Shown piece after piece: positions 26,681 to 36,287 of a stretch of 64,000 nt of DNA (its first letter is position 1; every line of letters begins with the position of its first letter). Source of the DNA: Oceanobacillus sojae (GTDB taxonomy: Bacteria > Bacillota > Bacilli > Bacillales > Amphibacillaceae). The notes below the pieces were generated by a model. That model made no database searches. It was not told the origin of the DNA and worked only from the letters and a program-made list of their open reading frames with translations. Made by a program: the position numbers and the translations under genes. The stretch is taken from positions 979,632-1,043,631 of the forward strand of contig NZ_LT727812.1 in NCBI RefSeq assembly GCF_900162665.1. Reading direction: 5' to 3'.

Positions 26681-27570
26681 AAGGAGGAATGGATGAAGTA
26701 CCAACATCAAAAAAGTATGAAGTGATCAGAGAAATGTCTAAGGGAACCTATTCGATACAGTTGTTGTGCGAACTAGCTAAGGTATCGAAAAGTGGCTACT
26801 ACAAATGGATAAAGCGGCAGGAAACACCTAGTGAAAAGCAACTGGAGGACGAAGAAATCAAGAAGAAAATTATGGAATGCCATAAGAAATATAAGGGAAT
26901 TTACGGATATCGACGAATCCAGATATGGCTAAGGAAGATTTACGGTCTTCTTATCAACCACAAGCGTGTGCAGCGACTTATGAGGGAAATGACTATACAG
27001 GCAGTTATCCGAAAGAAAAAGCCGTACTATGGAAAGAAAGAAGCTTATGTCATCTCAGACAACCATTTAAACAGGGATTTTGTGGCCTCCAAGCCAAATG
27101 AAAAGTGGGTAACAGATATCACTTACTTGATTTTTAACGGACAAAAACTATACCTGTCTGCTATCAAAGACTTATATAACAGTGAAATTGTTGCCTACCA
27201 TGTAAGCCGAAGGAATGATCTGAAACTGGTGATGGATACCTTGAAAAAGGCGAAGAAAAAAAGGAATGTAAAAGGAGTCCTTCTGCACAGTGATCAAGGA
27301 TTCCAGTATACATCCCGTCAATATAACAACTTACTTAAAAAATATCAGATGAAAGCAAGTATGTCCAGGAAGGGAAATTGTTGGGACAATGCCTGTATGG
27401 AGAATTTCTTTAGCCACTTCAAAAGTGAGTGTTTCAACTTATATTCATTCAGAACAGGTGAAGAAGTACGGAATGCTGTAAATAAATATATTAGATTCTA
27501 CAATCATCAACGATTCCAGAAGAAATTAAATAACCTGAGCCCCTATCATTTCAGGACTCAGGTTGCATAA
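26677..27570 (+). CDS. IS150-like OrfB (DDE integrase domain)
   Basis: 297 residues if read from GTG 26677; it is normally made as OrfAB through the upstream -1 frameshift (the frame before it reads VFKDVKGG). An internal ATG 26689 with AAAGGAGG is an independent start. The HTH_21 segment precedes the catalytic core: D in WVTDITYL, D in LHSDQGFQYTS and E in CMENFFSHFKSE. It ends with YNHQRFQKKLNNLSPYHFR, typical of the group. No disruption is seen. Confidence 0.92.
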   Translation: MKGGMDEVPTSKKYEVIREMSKGTYSIQLLCELAKVSKSGYYKWIKRQETPSEKQLEDEEIKKKIMECHKKYKGIYGYRRIQIWLRKIYGLLINHKRVQRLMREMTIQAVIRKKKPYYGKKEAYVISDNHLNRDFVASKPNEKWVTDITYLIFNGQKLYLSAIKDLYNSEIVAYHVSRRNDLKLVMDTLKKAKKKRNVKGVLLHSDQGFQYTSRQYNNLLKKYQMKASMSRKGNCWDNACMENFFSHFKSECFNLYSFRTGEEVRNAVNKYIRFYNHQRFQKKLNNLSPYHFRTQVA

Positions 27571-27678
27571 ATGTGCTTTTTATTCTTGTCTACTTGACAG
27601 GGGTCAGTTCAAGTCGCAGGTCCTTGTTTTTTTTAATGTTTTTGAACACGTACTAATAACGGATTATTTTACACAACA

Positions 27679-29195
27679 CTACAATTTACTTAATTCATCC
27701 AGCATTGCCCGCCGATTTTTATAAAGAGATTGCCATTCCCTCACAATCTCCTCTACTTTTTGTTCTCCTTCTGGATATTTTTTTCATGGTTCTTAATATA
27801 GAAACAATCTCCCGGTACCGTTTCCGATCAGAAGTACGGCTTGCCATATCTCTTACAATTGCTTCATATTTACTAAGAAGCTCCTGAGGATACAGCTTTT
27901 TTAATTTATTTTCATAGGCTCGCAGTGTATAAAGATCTGGAGAATCTAACACAGCCTGCAGCAAGCGGTCATATAACCTTTCAGATTCATACAATCTGGC
28001 AGCTTGCTCATTGTTAGAAAGCTTGTTAAAAATGATTTCTCTTTGTTTCTTCCACTCTTCCTCCGGGTAAAGTATTTTAAGTTCATTAAAAATATCCAAA
28101 TTACCCTTTTGATATTGCAGCATTAAAGACCATAATTCTTTTTCATAGGCCGATTTGTTTCCTGTCTGTTTATGGATATTTTTTAATTACAAACTGTAAT
28201 CTCTTACAAGTCCACGTAAATCCTTATCAACCTGTTTCCCTTCCTCAAGCAGGTGTATCGCTTTATCATATGCTTTCCTGTTCATACAACGCTCAATATA
28301 GTATTTCCTAACTTGATCAAATTCCAGATGTTCTTCACAAAATGCATCGATTGCAGTTTCCGCTGCATTTTGTTCCTCCACCACTGTTATATGTCTAACA
28401 GCTCATTTTCCAACAGAATACCCTCTTGACGAGGAGTCTTCTTTTTGTTTAAATTTACGCACCTGTTTATCGGAAAATAGCAGTTTTTCAGCAAGAAACA
28501 CATCTTCTTTAAAATTCCCGAATAGCATTTCTTCCAGATAATCCTCCATATAATCAATCACAGAGCCATTTAAATTCCCCATAAATCACCGGAACATCTT
28601 TTCCTCTAACTGCGCATCACTATGCTCCAATATTTCCTGCCAGATTTCCATACACAGCTGGCTAACCATTCCAATCTCACCGCTCGAATCGTCTATATCT
28701 GTACTCCCTATCTCGATAAATATATCATTCGTTAACTCAAACGCTTCCTGATACTTCTCATTTTCTATTATGCTTCGTATATCATTATCAAGAAAGTCTT
28801 CTAATTCTGACGCAAAAGGTCCTGCACTATAATAGTCAATAAATCCATGTACTCCTTCATATCTATCAAAAATCCCGTTTATCTGATTCTTATACCGCTT
28901 CATATCTTCTGGAGAAAACGTACAATTCAAAGCAGCTTTAAAACGGCTTAACAGCTTTTCATCATCTGCCAGAATATTTATTAAAAAATCCTGAACAACG
29001 CTCTCATCCGCTTCTTTCACCAAATTGACAAGGTTCTCTTTCTCCTTATTTACATGCTCCTTTTCGATAGGCTCCGAATGGTCCATACAGTATAAAAAAT
29101 GCCTTCTTGAATAGATATATCCCGTACAAGCTCGTGATGATAATAATCTAATCCTCTTTCTAGGATTTGTCCCCTAAATAACTGTTGCCAATTCA
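27679..29195 (-). pseudogene. Decayed SWIM zinc-finger protein gene
   Basis: The first 38 codons from ATG 29195 (MNWQQLFRGQILERGLDYYH) are the usual start of SWIM zinc-finger proteins. The CxCx(n)CxH core is missing at about 29086 and the frame changes there. The following segments at 28586-29086, 28415-28585, 28187-28384 and 27719-28123 all lie in one frame, separated by stops at 28586 (TGA), about 28410 (TGA) and 28187 (TAA). A last frameshift in an A7 run near 27785 restores the C-terminus (PEGEQKVEEIVREWQSLYKN). So there is one deletion, two frame changes and three nonsense codons. It is clearly dead. The gene ends beside the IS insertion. Confidence 0.75.
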
Positions 29196-29283
29196 TGACC
29201 CTCACTTCCATGTAGTCTTTTTTGTTTATTCCCTACTGTTTCTCCATACCTTATTACAAAAAGCTTTAGCAATCTCCATATTC

Positions 29284-30432
29284 TCAATAGATTCTTATCG
29301 CATTCCGTACCTCTTTTGCCTGATATAGAGCAAGATCTGCACAGCCAAACCATTCTGACATTTCCATTTCGTCTATATATACCGCCATTCCAATACTTGT
29401 TGTCAGATTCAAATCAGGAAGCTTTTTGATATCTACTTTATTTAACTGTTCTTGTATCCTCCGGCAAATTTCTTCTGCCTCTGCTATCCCGATATCTTGA
29501 AAAATCAGACAGAATTCATCCCCGCCGTAACGATAAGTCGTATACTTTTCACTATTATCTTTTAACACTTTTGAAAACTGAATAATACATTCATCTCCGC
29601 TATAATGTCCCCATGTATCATTGATTTTTTTGAAATTATCAATATCCACGATAGCCAGAATATACTTTTCACCAGCAGCACCTTCTATTTTCTTTAAACT
29701 GCGAAGAAAAGCCGCCCGATTATTGACGCCTGTCATTTCATCTATTTCCAGCTTTTTCTCTAAACGGAATCTTTCTAATTCCAGCTGAATACTGGCCAGA
29801 TTTTTCTTTCTCTGGTAGTGAATAAAAACCATACAGATAAAAGAAAAAGCCAGTAGAATAAATAAGCCAACTAAAAAATCTCCTAATCTTAATGCACTGT
29901 TAAAAATAATACTTTTCTCCGAATCCCAAACAATAAATATTTCTGATACAGCAAAACCAATAATACTGGCTGCTGTTGCCACTGCGGTCACCTTATAGCA
30001 TGTATAAGCAGCAGTCAGCATAATAGCAATTGCAAAAATAAAATAACTTGATACAAATATCGTATGTACTGTAAACAAAACAAAAGCTACAGCAACTAAA
30101 AGAAGAGATATCGTATACATCTTCAACTGATGTGAAATACGCTGTGAGCGCATCACAACCGCAGCGATACCAATGCATAGTAAATTCATACCGCTGGGCA
30201 CTGCAATATATCTCCAAATATAGACAGGAACTGTGGTACTTAATAAGTCTGTCTGGACAATCATGATACTGAGGAGACATTCTATCATAAAAGCAAAGAC
30301 GACCAGCCATATAGATAATTTATAATGAAATCGGAGCCAGCCCTCATCTATCTTTGCATATTCCTTTACAATTTCATCAATATTAGTGGCTTTTCTTTCT
30401 TCCGGGTTTAATATCATTTTATTCCGTATCAT
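29284..30432 (-). CDS. Membrane diguanylate cyclase (GGDEF)
   Basis: About 382 residues. Six or seven hydrophobic helices occupy residues 35-205. A short coil (LASIQLELERFRLEKKLEID) leads into the GGDEF domain with DEMTGVNNRAAFL, AIVDIDNFKKINDTWGHYSG and an intact GGDEF. The inhibitory I-site RxxD five residues before GGDEF is absent (the sequence there is KYTTYRY). It should make c-di-GMP from two GTP, with signals from the membrane part. ATG 30432 follows GAGGG; GTG 30444 is the alternative. Confidence 0.88.
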   Translation of the reverse strand: MIRNKMILNPEERKATNIDEIVKEYAKIDEGWLRFHYKLSIWLVVFAFMIECLLSIMIVQTDLLSTTVPVYIWRYIAVPSGMNLLCIGIAAVVMRSQRISHQLKMYTISLLLVAVAFVLFTVHTIFVSSYFIFAIAIMLTAAYTCYKVTAVATAASIIGFAVSEIFIVWDSEKSIIFNSALRLGDFLVGLFILLAFSFICMVFIHYQRKKNLASIQLELERFRLEKKLEIDEMTGVNNRAAFLRSLKKIEGAAGEKYILAIVDIDNFKKINDTWGHYSGDECIIQFSKVLKDNSEKYTTYRYGGDEFCLIFQDIGIAEAEEICRRIQEQLNKVDIKKLPDLNLTTSIGMAVYIDEMEMSEWFGCADLALYQAKEVRNAIRIY

Positions 30433-30694
30433 ATTTTCCCTCACACTCTATTTATCTTTTTCTGTTATGAAACAGACATCTCTTACCTACATATATTTCA
30501 TTAGTATAAATTTATCCTGCTCTATTTCGCTTTTTGAAGTAATAAAAGCCTGTTAAATGCCTTTTTCCTTCAACAAGAAAAGTCAAACACAACCGTTCAT
30601 TTATTTAACTGAATTTCTACCTTCCTAAGAAATATATTAGCATACAAAACGTACCTGAGTACTGCTTTATATCTTTCCTTTTTCACAGGAATAA

Positions 30695-30737
30695 AAACTG
30701 CCTCTTTGTTTGTTCCATTAACATGAAGAGGCAGTTT
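30695..30737. terminator. Terminator of the VanZ gene
   Basis: AAACTGCCTCTT (30695-30706) pairs with AAGAGGCAGTTT (30726-30737); on the minus strand a TTTTTATT tail follows. The rest of 30433-30811 shows no gene. Confidence 0.75.
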
Positions 30738-30811
30738 CACAAAAAAATTATTCACTTTGTTGCTTTCAATATAGATACTTCTATTCTACCCGAAATCCCG
30801 CAAACTATTAG

Positions 30812-31273
30812 TCAGACAGTACGCTTATCCTTTATCCGTCCTGCTAGCCTGGAAACAATTAAATAAATCATAATTCCTAAACTCGCACCAGCACTATCAA
30901 TCAAGACATCTCTTACCTCTCCTGATCTTCCAGGGATATACAGCTGATGCACCTCATCTGTTACGGCATAGAGAATGCAAATCAACAGCGCAATTCCTGC
31001 ACCCTGCTTGATATTTACGCCACTCCTCCTTAATCCATTCAGAACGAGAATACCCAGCATTAAATAGGCAAAAAAATGCGCATTTTTTCTAACGATATGG
31101 TGCAGCTCTCCAATGTTAAACTGGAATTGTGAAGCAAGTTTCTCCAAGGCGTCTACAATCAATTCTGTAATTCCTGAACTGAGTTCATTGGAAATCGCAG
31201 CAGGTTGATGTGATAAATAAAAAATAAGTGCCATCCAAAATATAACAGCAATCCAGGAGAGTAATTTGTACAT
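30812..31273 (-). CDS. VanZ family membrane protein
   Basis: 153 residues with four hydrophobic segments and the VanZ hallmarks: FYLSHQPA near the start, RKNAHFFAYLMLG in the middle, and DEVHQLYIPGRSGEVRDVLI near 105-125. VanZ proteins are linked to low-level teicoplanin resistance in Tn1546, but most chromosomal members have no known role. AAGGAG stands 8 bases before ATG. Single gene. Confidence 0.88.
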   Translation of the reverse strand: MYKLLSWIAVIFWMALIFYLSHQPAAISNELSSGITELIVDALEKLASQFQFNIGELHHIVRKNAHFFAYLMLGILVLNGLRRSGVNIKQGAGIALLICILYAVTDEVHQLYIPGRSGEVRDVLIDSAGASLGIMIYLIVSRLAGRIKDKRTV

Positions 31274-31468
31274 GTAACTATCTCCTTTTGTATGTAATCT
31301 AATTTATTATTCTATCATGTATTAAGGTAAAATATTTATTATAGTAAAAAATACTGAAAATCTTCTAATGTCCAAATTATAATGGACTGTTTCTCCACTT
31401 TCTTCATGTATTTCCTCCATATCTATAACCATTGATAGTGCGTTTTTCCGGCAACTGCCTATATAAAA

Positions 31469-31505
31469 ACCATTAATCAAGAGAACCCGCCTCCTGATTA
31501 ACGGT
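31469..31505 (-). terminator. Terminator of the vWA/macro genes
   Basis: On the minus strand ACCGTTAATCA (31495-31505) pairs with TGATTAATGGT (31469-31479), followed by TTTTAT. The gap 31274-31580 holds only this. Confidence 0.7.
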
Positions 31506-31580
31506 CGTTACGAGGATTATATTCACATAGATATTTTAACTCCTTCCTTAAATACAACTGAAAAATTAATACTAAAGTTT

Positions 31581-32234
31581 TTATTTCTGAGCATCCCGCA
31601 TCCCTAAATCATCTTCAAGCTGTTCCTTCCAGTTCTCAGATATACTATGATTGGAACGAAAACTACTTACCGTTTCACTGATAACATCATAATTAAGCGA
31701 GGTCCCCACACTATCTGCATGGTAATTTGCTGCTCTGTCTTTTCCGATGCCGAAGCGACCGGCTGCAGCAACTGCATCCATATTTGCACCAAGAAAAATA
31801 AATTCCCAGTTATACTTGCTCTTTTGATGTTCAATCATCTTATGGACTTGTTCGTAATCAAATTCCCGGCTTGCGTTTTCCATACCATCTGTAATAATGA
31901 CAAACATCACATTTTCCGGTCGCTCTGCATCATCTGTATTTTCCAATGCGTTACCGATACTGTTTATAGTCTTTCCTGCTGCATCCAAGAGCGCCGTGAA
32001 CCCTTTTACATTATATTCTTTATCTGTGATGGGTCCAATATCTTGAATATTCATCCGATCATGCAGCAATTCATACTCAGTATCAAATAAAACAGTCGTC
32101 ACAATAGCATCACCAGGTTCTTTTTTCTGCTTCTCCAGGAGTGTATTATATCCATAGATTGTCTCTCCTTCAAGCCCTCTCATTGAACCGCTTCTGTCCA
32201 AAATAAATACCAATTCTGTTAAATCTTTTTTCAT
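31581..32234 (-). CDS. von Willebrand factor A domain protein
   Basis: 217 residues, essentially one vWA domain. MIDAS motif DRSGS at residues 13-17, with the later Thr (FTALLDA) and Asp (IITDGMENAS) ligands in place. It is cytosolic, with no signal peptide. vWA proteins of this size resemble the TerY-like or cobalamin-chelatase-associated metal-binding adaptors. The gene follows a macro-domain protein by 91 bases on the same strand and shares its terminator, so they probably work together. Its partner or substrate is unknown. Confidence 0.82.
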   Translation of the reverse strand: MKKDLTELVFILDRSGSMRGLEGETIYGYNTLLEKQKKEPGDAIVTTVLFDTEYELLHDRMNIQDIGPITDKEYNVKGFTALLDAAGKTINSIGNALENTDDAERPENVMFVIITDGMENASREFDYEQVHKMIEHQKSKYNWEFIFLGANMDAVAAAGRFGIGKDRAANYHADSVGTSLNYDVISETVSSFRSNHSISENWKEQLEDDLGMRDAQK

Positions 32235-32325
32235 TTTATCGTCTCCTAACTAATTAGTATGACGATAGAATATCATTCCCTATGAGTAAAATGGTCGCAT
32301 ACCAAGCGACATATACATGCAGCGC

Positions 32326-33318
32326 TTAAACTCCCAGCAGTTTCTGATCAAACGCAAATAAAGCTTCATTAATCTCCAAAATATTATAATTTTCTTTTTC
32401 AATAAAGTACGCAACAATAAGATCAAATTTACTGCTCCGTGAAAGTGCAAATCCGGCACGAAGTAACAAATCCTTTGTTTCCTTAAGATTCAGCCTCAAT
32501 GCGATAGCAAAGGAAATAACAGTAGACTTACTCGGCTGATAATGGACATCATTACGGATTTTTGAAAAGAGCTTCCGATCGATATTCGCTCTTTTATATG
32601 TTTCCGCATCTGTCATACCTTTTTTATCAATCCAATGCAGCAGCATCTGCGTAAAAGTTTCTTCTATGCCGTTAATAACCACATCTTCTAATCTTTCCCC
32701 GCTTATATATCTATCCTCTTGTTCTTCTATTGTAGCCTCTTTAAAGAGATTGGCTTCATCATAGCGATTTCTGCGGTCTGCCGGTTGTTCTTCTATATAT
32801 TTATCATCAATATACTGCTTGATGGTAGAAAATAGCTTCTCCGATAAGGTAAATGAAGCATTGTCATAAACAACAAGATAAACCAGCATCTCATTCTGTA
32901 ACAAAAAATCTCTAATTATGGAGACTGCCACTTTGAACGCTTTATCCTTGGGATATCCGTAAACGCCCGAAGAGATCAGTGGAAAAGCAATGCTCTCTAA
33001 TTGATATTCCTTCGCTAATGCAAGGGAATGCTGATAGCAATCTGCCAGTAATTTCTTTTCATTTTTGTTTCCGCCATGCCAGACTGGTCCGACAGTGTGA
33101 ATAACATATTTGGCAGGTAACTGGTAGCCCTTTGTTATTTTAGCCTGTCCTGTATTACATCCTCCAAGAGTGCGGCATTCCTCTAATAATTTAGGTCCTG
33201 CCGCTCTATGAATTGCTCCATCTGCTCCTCCGCCTCCAAGCAAAGTGGAATTAGCCGGGTTCACAATGGCATCTGTCTGGACTTTTGTTATATCGTTGCG
33301 AATAATTTGAAATGGCAT
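32326..33318 (-). CDS. Macro-domain protein with a C-terminal HTH-like extension
   Basis: 330 residues. A complete macro domain (about 1-165) has the ADP-ribose contacts GDxx-like [19 protein letters not shown], the [15 protein letters not shown] loop and [11 protein letters not shown] linker follows, then a helical domain (about 205-330) with [34 protein letters not shown] and [11 protein letters not shown], which resembles an HTH-like unit seen in related Firmicutes proteins. The macro domain reads or removes ADP-ribose or its derivatives. The gene precedes a vWA gene. Extra domain plus neighbour suggest a signalling or defence-like role (inference). Confidence 0.85.
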   Translation of the reverse strand: MPFQIIRNDITKVQTDAIVNPANSTLLGGGGADGAIHRAAGPKLLEECRTLGGCNTGQAKITKGYQLPAKYVIHTVGPVWHGGNKNEKKLLADCYQHSLALAKEYQLESIAFPLISSGVYGYPKDKAFKVAVSIIRDFLLQNEMLVYLVVYDNASFTLSEKLFSTIKQYIDDKYIEEQPADRRNRYDEANLFKEATIEEQEDRYISGERLEDVVINGIEETFTQMLLHWIDKKGMTDAETYKRANIDRKLFSKIRNDVHYQPSKSTVISFAIALRLNLKETKDLLLRAGFALSRSSKFDLIVAYFIEKENYNILEINEALFAFDQKLLGV

Positions 33319-33471
33319 AAGAACACCTCCAGATGACTTGCTTTACATTTTATCATGATTATAGAAAAGTTAGTATTTGGTTGCAAATGAAGATAAGAAT
33401 ATCTAAAGAATGATAACAGCTATATTGGCAATTCTCATATGAATTTTTTATTAAAAATAGTTTTCGAACTA

Positions 33472-33515
33472 AAAAGACGCTTCTATCTTCCATAAAGGAA
33501 TTAGTAAGCGCCCTT
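33472..33515 (-). terminator. Probable terminator of the VOC gene
   Basis: On the minus strand AAGGGCGCTT pairs with AAGCGTCTTT (with wobbles), followed by T's. Nothing else is seen in 33319-33587. Confidence 0.5.
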
Positions 33516-33587
33516 CTTCAATAAATTAATGTATAATAGAAAGCTGTTTGTCCTAGGAAAATCCTGCGTTATTTAAGCACCGCACAT

Positions 33588-34022
33588 TTATTCAAAGTCT
33601 TTACTCAAAATATCAACACGCTCTTCGAAGGATACCTCACGATGAATTTCATGTAACATCCAGACATACCCATAGCTGTCAGAAAACATGGCATTAGAAA
33701 CACCCATTTCCTCCATTTTCGTGACAGGCTGAATTTCCGTTGCACCCGCAGCCATCGCTTTGTCATATGTTTCTTGAATGTTTGGAACGACGACATTAAA
33801 CCAGAATGATTGTGTTTCTCCCTCTTTAGGAGCAAACAATTGATATTCTGGATTCTCATCAAGCATGTGAAAACGTGTACCAAAAATATTGAACACTGCT
33901 TCGTTGTTTCCTACTTTAAAATTTGTTACCTCTACTACTTCTACATTAAAAATAGATTTATACTGCTCAAGCGCAGCTTTGCTGTCTTTTACTACAAAAT
34001 CAAATTCTACTCCATTAATCAT
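33588..34022 (-). CDS. VOC-superfamily (glyoxalase/PhnB-like) protein
   Basis: 144 residues with the paired beta-alpha-beta-beta-beta pattern of the vicinal oxygen chelate fold: FDFVVKDSKAALEQYKSIFN in the first half and PNIQETYDKAMAAGATEIQP in the second. Potential ligands are His in RFHMLDE and His in WMLHEIHR. PhnB-like members are often of unknown function. AGGAG is placed before the ATG. Single gene. Confidence 0.78.
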   Translation of the reverse strand: MINGVEFDFVVKDSKAALEQYKSIFNVEVVEVTNFKVGNNEAVFNIFGTRFHMLDENPEYQLFAPKEGETQSFWFNVVVPNIQETYDKAMAAGATEIQPVTKMEEMGVSNAMFSDSYGYVWMLHEIHREVSFEERVDILSKDFE

Positions 34023-34098
34023 TCGGCATGCTCCTGACTTTTAATTATCTCTCACATGTTTATTATATCTTCTACAGTGTGCTTATTTTTATTCTTCA

Positions 34099-34713
34099 TT
34101 AGTTTTGAATATACTTTTTGAAGATATCGCCAAAATCTTTTCGTGTATTTTCTTTGTATGTTGTATTTAACCAATCAAAAGCAAACTTAGTAGCTTTTTC
34201 AAATTCATTGGCAATCGTTCCTTCCTGAAAACGATTATCAGCAAATAAGGTTTTAGATAAATCAAGACTATCTTTCGCATAGCCTTTAACACGCGCATCA
34301 CTGTCCTGGATATGTGAAATAGTAACTAATGATTTATATAAATCAGCAATAGCCTCGCCTTCTTTTTTCTCAATATCTACAGAAATGGTTTGACCGCCGA
34401 TCGTAAACTTTATTTCAAGGTCCAGGTCAATCGTACCAGCCGTTTCAACTGTAACATTTTGAATTGGATAGCGATAATAATCATAGCGATAAATATTCCG
34501 TTTACTGCTTGTTGCCTTCTCTCCATCTAAGTGGATAAGGGAACGATTTGTAAAGCAATATTCATCTGATTTTGATTTAATCAGAAAATGAATTTGTTCT
34601 CCTTCTTCATGCAGAACGTAATCATCTGATTCTGTTTTATCAAAGTCATCCGGGCGGATAATTTTACCAATATCACTTAATCCTAATGCATCACTAGCAA
34701 TTTTTTTAAACAT
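34099..34713 (-). CDS. PH-domain protein, YvbH-like
   Basis: 204 residues. The N-terminal bacterial PH fold (about 25-130) includes FLIKSKSDEYCFTNRSLIHL and YRYDYYRYPIQNVTVETAG. A helical C-terminus has ADLYKSLVTISHIQ and EFEKATKFAFDWLNTTYKEN, as in YvbH. Function is unknown; it is cytosolic. GAGGAGG precedes ATG 34713. The upstream gap to the nuclease gene repeats TGACAAT three times (34731, about 34792, about 34884), possibly by chance. Confidence 0.78.
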   Translation of the reverse strand: MFKKIASDALGLSDIGKIIRPDDFDKTESDDYVLHEEGEQIHFLIKSKSDEYCFTNRSLIHLDGEKATSSKRNIYRYDYYRYPIQNVTVETAGTIDLDLEIKFTIGGQTISVDIEKKEGEAIADLYKSLVTISHIQDSDARVKGYAKDSLDLSKTLFADNRFQEGTIANEFEKATKFAFDWLNTTYKENTRKDFGDIFKKYIQN

Positions 34714-34993
34714 GTTGTATATCCTCCTCTGACAATCCCTTCATGCTTGAAAAAAAAACCGGCATCAAGGGCTGTTCTATATTAAATTGTCCTGACAATG
34801 TTATATTAACGTAATTATTAAATAATAGAAATTGTCTGGGCAAAAAATTATGGTTCACTGTGTAACACTTTGAATTTTCACCTGACAATGAAGTTATTTG
34901 TTTGAGCAGCTGGTAATGAATGTGATGGCTCACCTGTGCTAATATAAATAGTAGAAGAATAATTTGCGTATTTTAAGGAATGGAGAAATGCTA

Positions 34994-36028
34994 ATGGATA
35001 ACATATTTATGAATCTCTTAAACTTATATGCTAAAAATAAAAGTGGAGTAAAAACGCCTATCGAAGATTTTACCACAGAAATTTTAGCATCTCTATTAGC
35101 AAAGGATTCCGATTTATTAACGCATTTTATGAATGAAATTTTGCTTATTGAGGGCAATCATTTCAAAGTAGAAACGCAGAAAAAATATATTTTACAGGAT
35201 GATACAGATTGTATTATCGATGTTGTTATCAGTAATCAAGAAACACTTTGCTTTTTAGAAAATAAAGTTAATTCACTTGAAGGATACAAACAGCTTGAAC
35301 GATACAAAAAAGTTTTACATCAATTCACCAAACACAAAAATATTTATTTAAGATATTGCACGAAGTACTATGACTTAAAGAAAATTTCTAATATTAACTT
35401 CCATCAAATAAGATGGCGGGATATTTATCGATTTTTATTAAATTATGCCGATAATGAAACAATTACAGATTTTTTTAATTACTTGAGGAGGATGAACATG
35501 GCTGGTGCAGACGATTTTAATTTTAATTTTAATGATATGCAGGTAATGAATCAGTTTTTATCGACAATATCTAAATTAGATGAGTGCCTGGACGCAGTGA
35601 CACCTGAATTCACGGATATTTTCGGAGCACCTTACTCATATGATTTTGAACCGTTAAAACAGGTTCCCAAATTTAATCGATACGCAATTTGAAAAGAAGA
35701 TATTTTTAACGATGGAAGTAAATACGATTCTAAAATAATTTTAGGCTTTGATTTTACAACTGAAGAACCGCAGTCCTATCCAATAGTGTTCATTGGAATT
35801 GTTTGTAATCAAAAGCATAGAAATTTCGAAGATATCAAGCTGGTTATTGAAAATTTTAATTTTGATTATATAGAAGCGGATGAAGAAGTCTGGGGATGGT
35901 ATGAAAAACCTTTATCAGATTTTATACCTCTAGAAAATCAATTTATGGAGATAAAAAAACGGTTTATAGAACACATATTCAAGTTGAACAGCTTTAAAGA
36001 AAATACAAAACACTTGAATTGGAATTAA
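34994..36028 (+). pseudogene. PD-(D/E)XK nuclease gene interrupted by one in-frame TGA
   Basis: The frame from ATG 34994 (GGAG 8 bases before) runs to TGA 35690-35692. It then continues in the same frame without another stop to TAA 36028 (KEDIFNDGSKYDSKIILGFD, then VFIGIVCNQKHRNFEDIKL). Together it would be about 344 residues. The nuclease core is visible near residues 60-95: D in CIIDVVI, then E-x-K in FLENKV, matching the PDDEXK_4 type. The stop splits the protein after 232 residues; the truncated product still has the core motif. It could be a recent nonsense mutation or an assembly error. Such nuclease-like proteins occur in defence islands. Confidence 0.65.
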
Positions 36029-36211
36029 TATTATATAGATAAAAGATAATATAGAATTTATATGGCTTTCACATCTACCGCAGTGTGACTAGCTGTAAGT
36101 GCCCAACAAAAGGAAATTTTATTTTATATCAGTCGGTGTACGTCTTATCAGGGCTACTAGCTTCTACCGCTTTATACTTTACGGTTCTATGTGAAGCAAG
36201 AATACAAAAAG

Positions 36212-36270
36212 AAAGATTCCTCGACTTTGATGTACTTAAAGGTAGCTCACCAAAAGTCGGGGAATCCTTT
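36212..36270. terminator. Terminator between the nuclease pseudogene and rlmCD
   Basis: AAAGATTCCTCGACTTT (36212-36228) pairs with the segment 36253-36270 (AAAGTCGGGGAATCCTTT) with one wobble and one bulge. T runs flank it. No gene is supported in 36029-36287. Confidence 0.65.
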
Positions 36271-36287
36271 TTCTAATATGATTCTAA

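Larger units (their letters stand above)
26314..27611 (+). mobile_element. Intact IS3-family (IS150-like) insertion sequence, 1298 bp
   Basis: Imperfect terminal inverted repeats: the left end TGATATGATCCCC..AGTAGACA and the right end (reverse complement) TGAACTGACCCC..AGTAGACA. The target duplication is AGT on both sides (26311-26313 and 27612-27614). It contains two overlapping ORFs, a programmed -1 frameshift site and a complete DDE motif, so it may still be active. The insertion point is the loop of the dps terminator. Confidence 0.9.

Noticed and set aside
34725-34890. Three TGACAAT repeats as a CRISPR-like or iteron array.
   Set aside because: Seven bases, irregular spacing (about 60 and 92), no spacer-repeat structure.
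34706-34933. A 75-codon minus-strand ORF between the PH gene and the nuclease gene.
   Set aside because: No SD, odd composition, overlaps the PH start; treated as non-coding.
27679-36028. Several in-frame TGA codons in the SWIM and nuclease genes could mean TGA is read as tryptophan.
   Set aside because: Intact genes here end in TGA (ligA at 45557, the TetR gene at 8628), and tryptophan is otherwise TGG. The stops are decay or errors.
36085-36276. A 63-codon plus-strand ORF downstream of the nuclease pseudogene.
   Set aside because: It runs through the terminator hairpin and lacks an SD.
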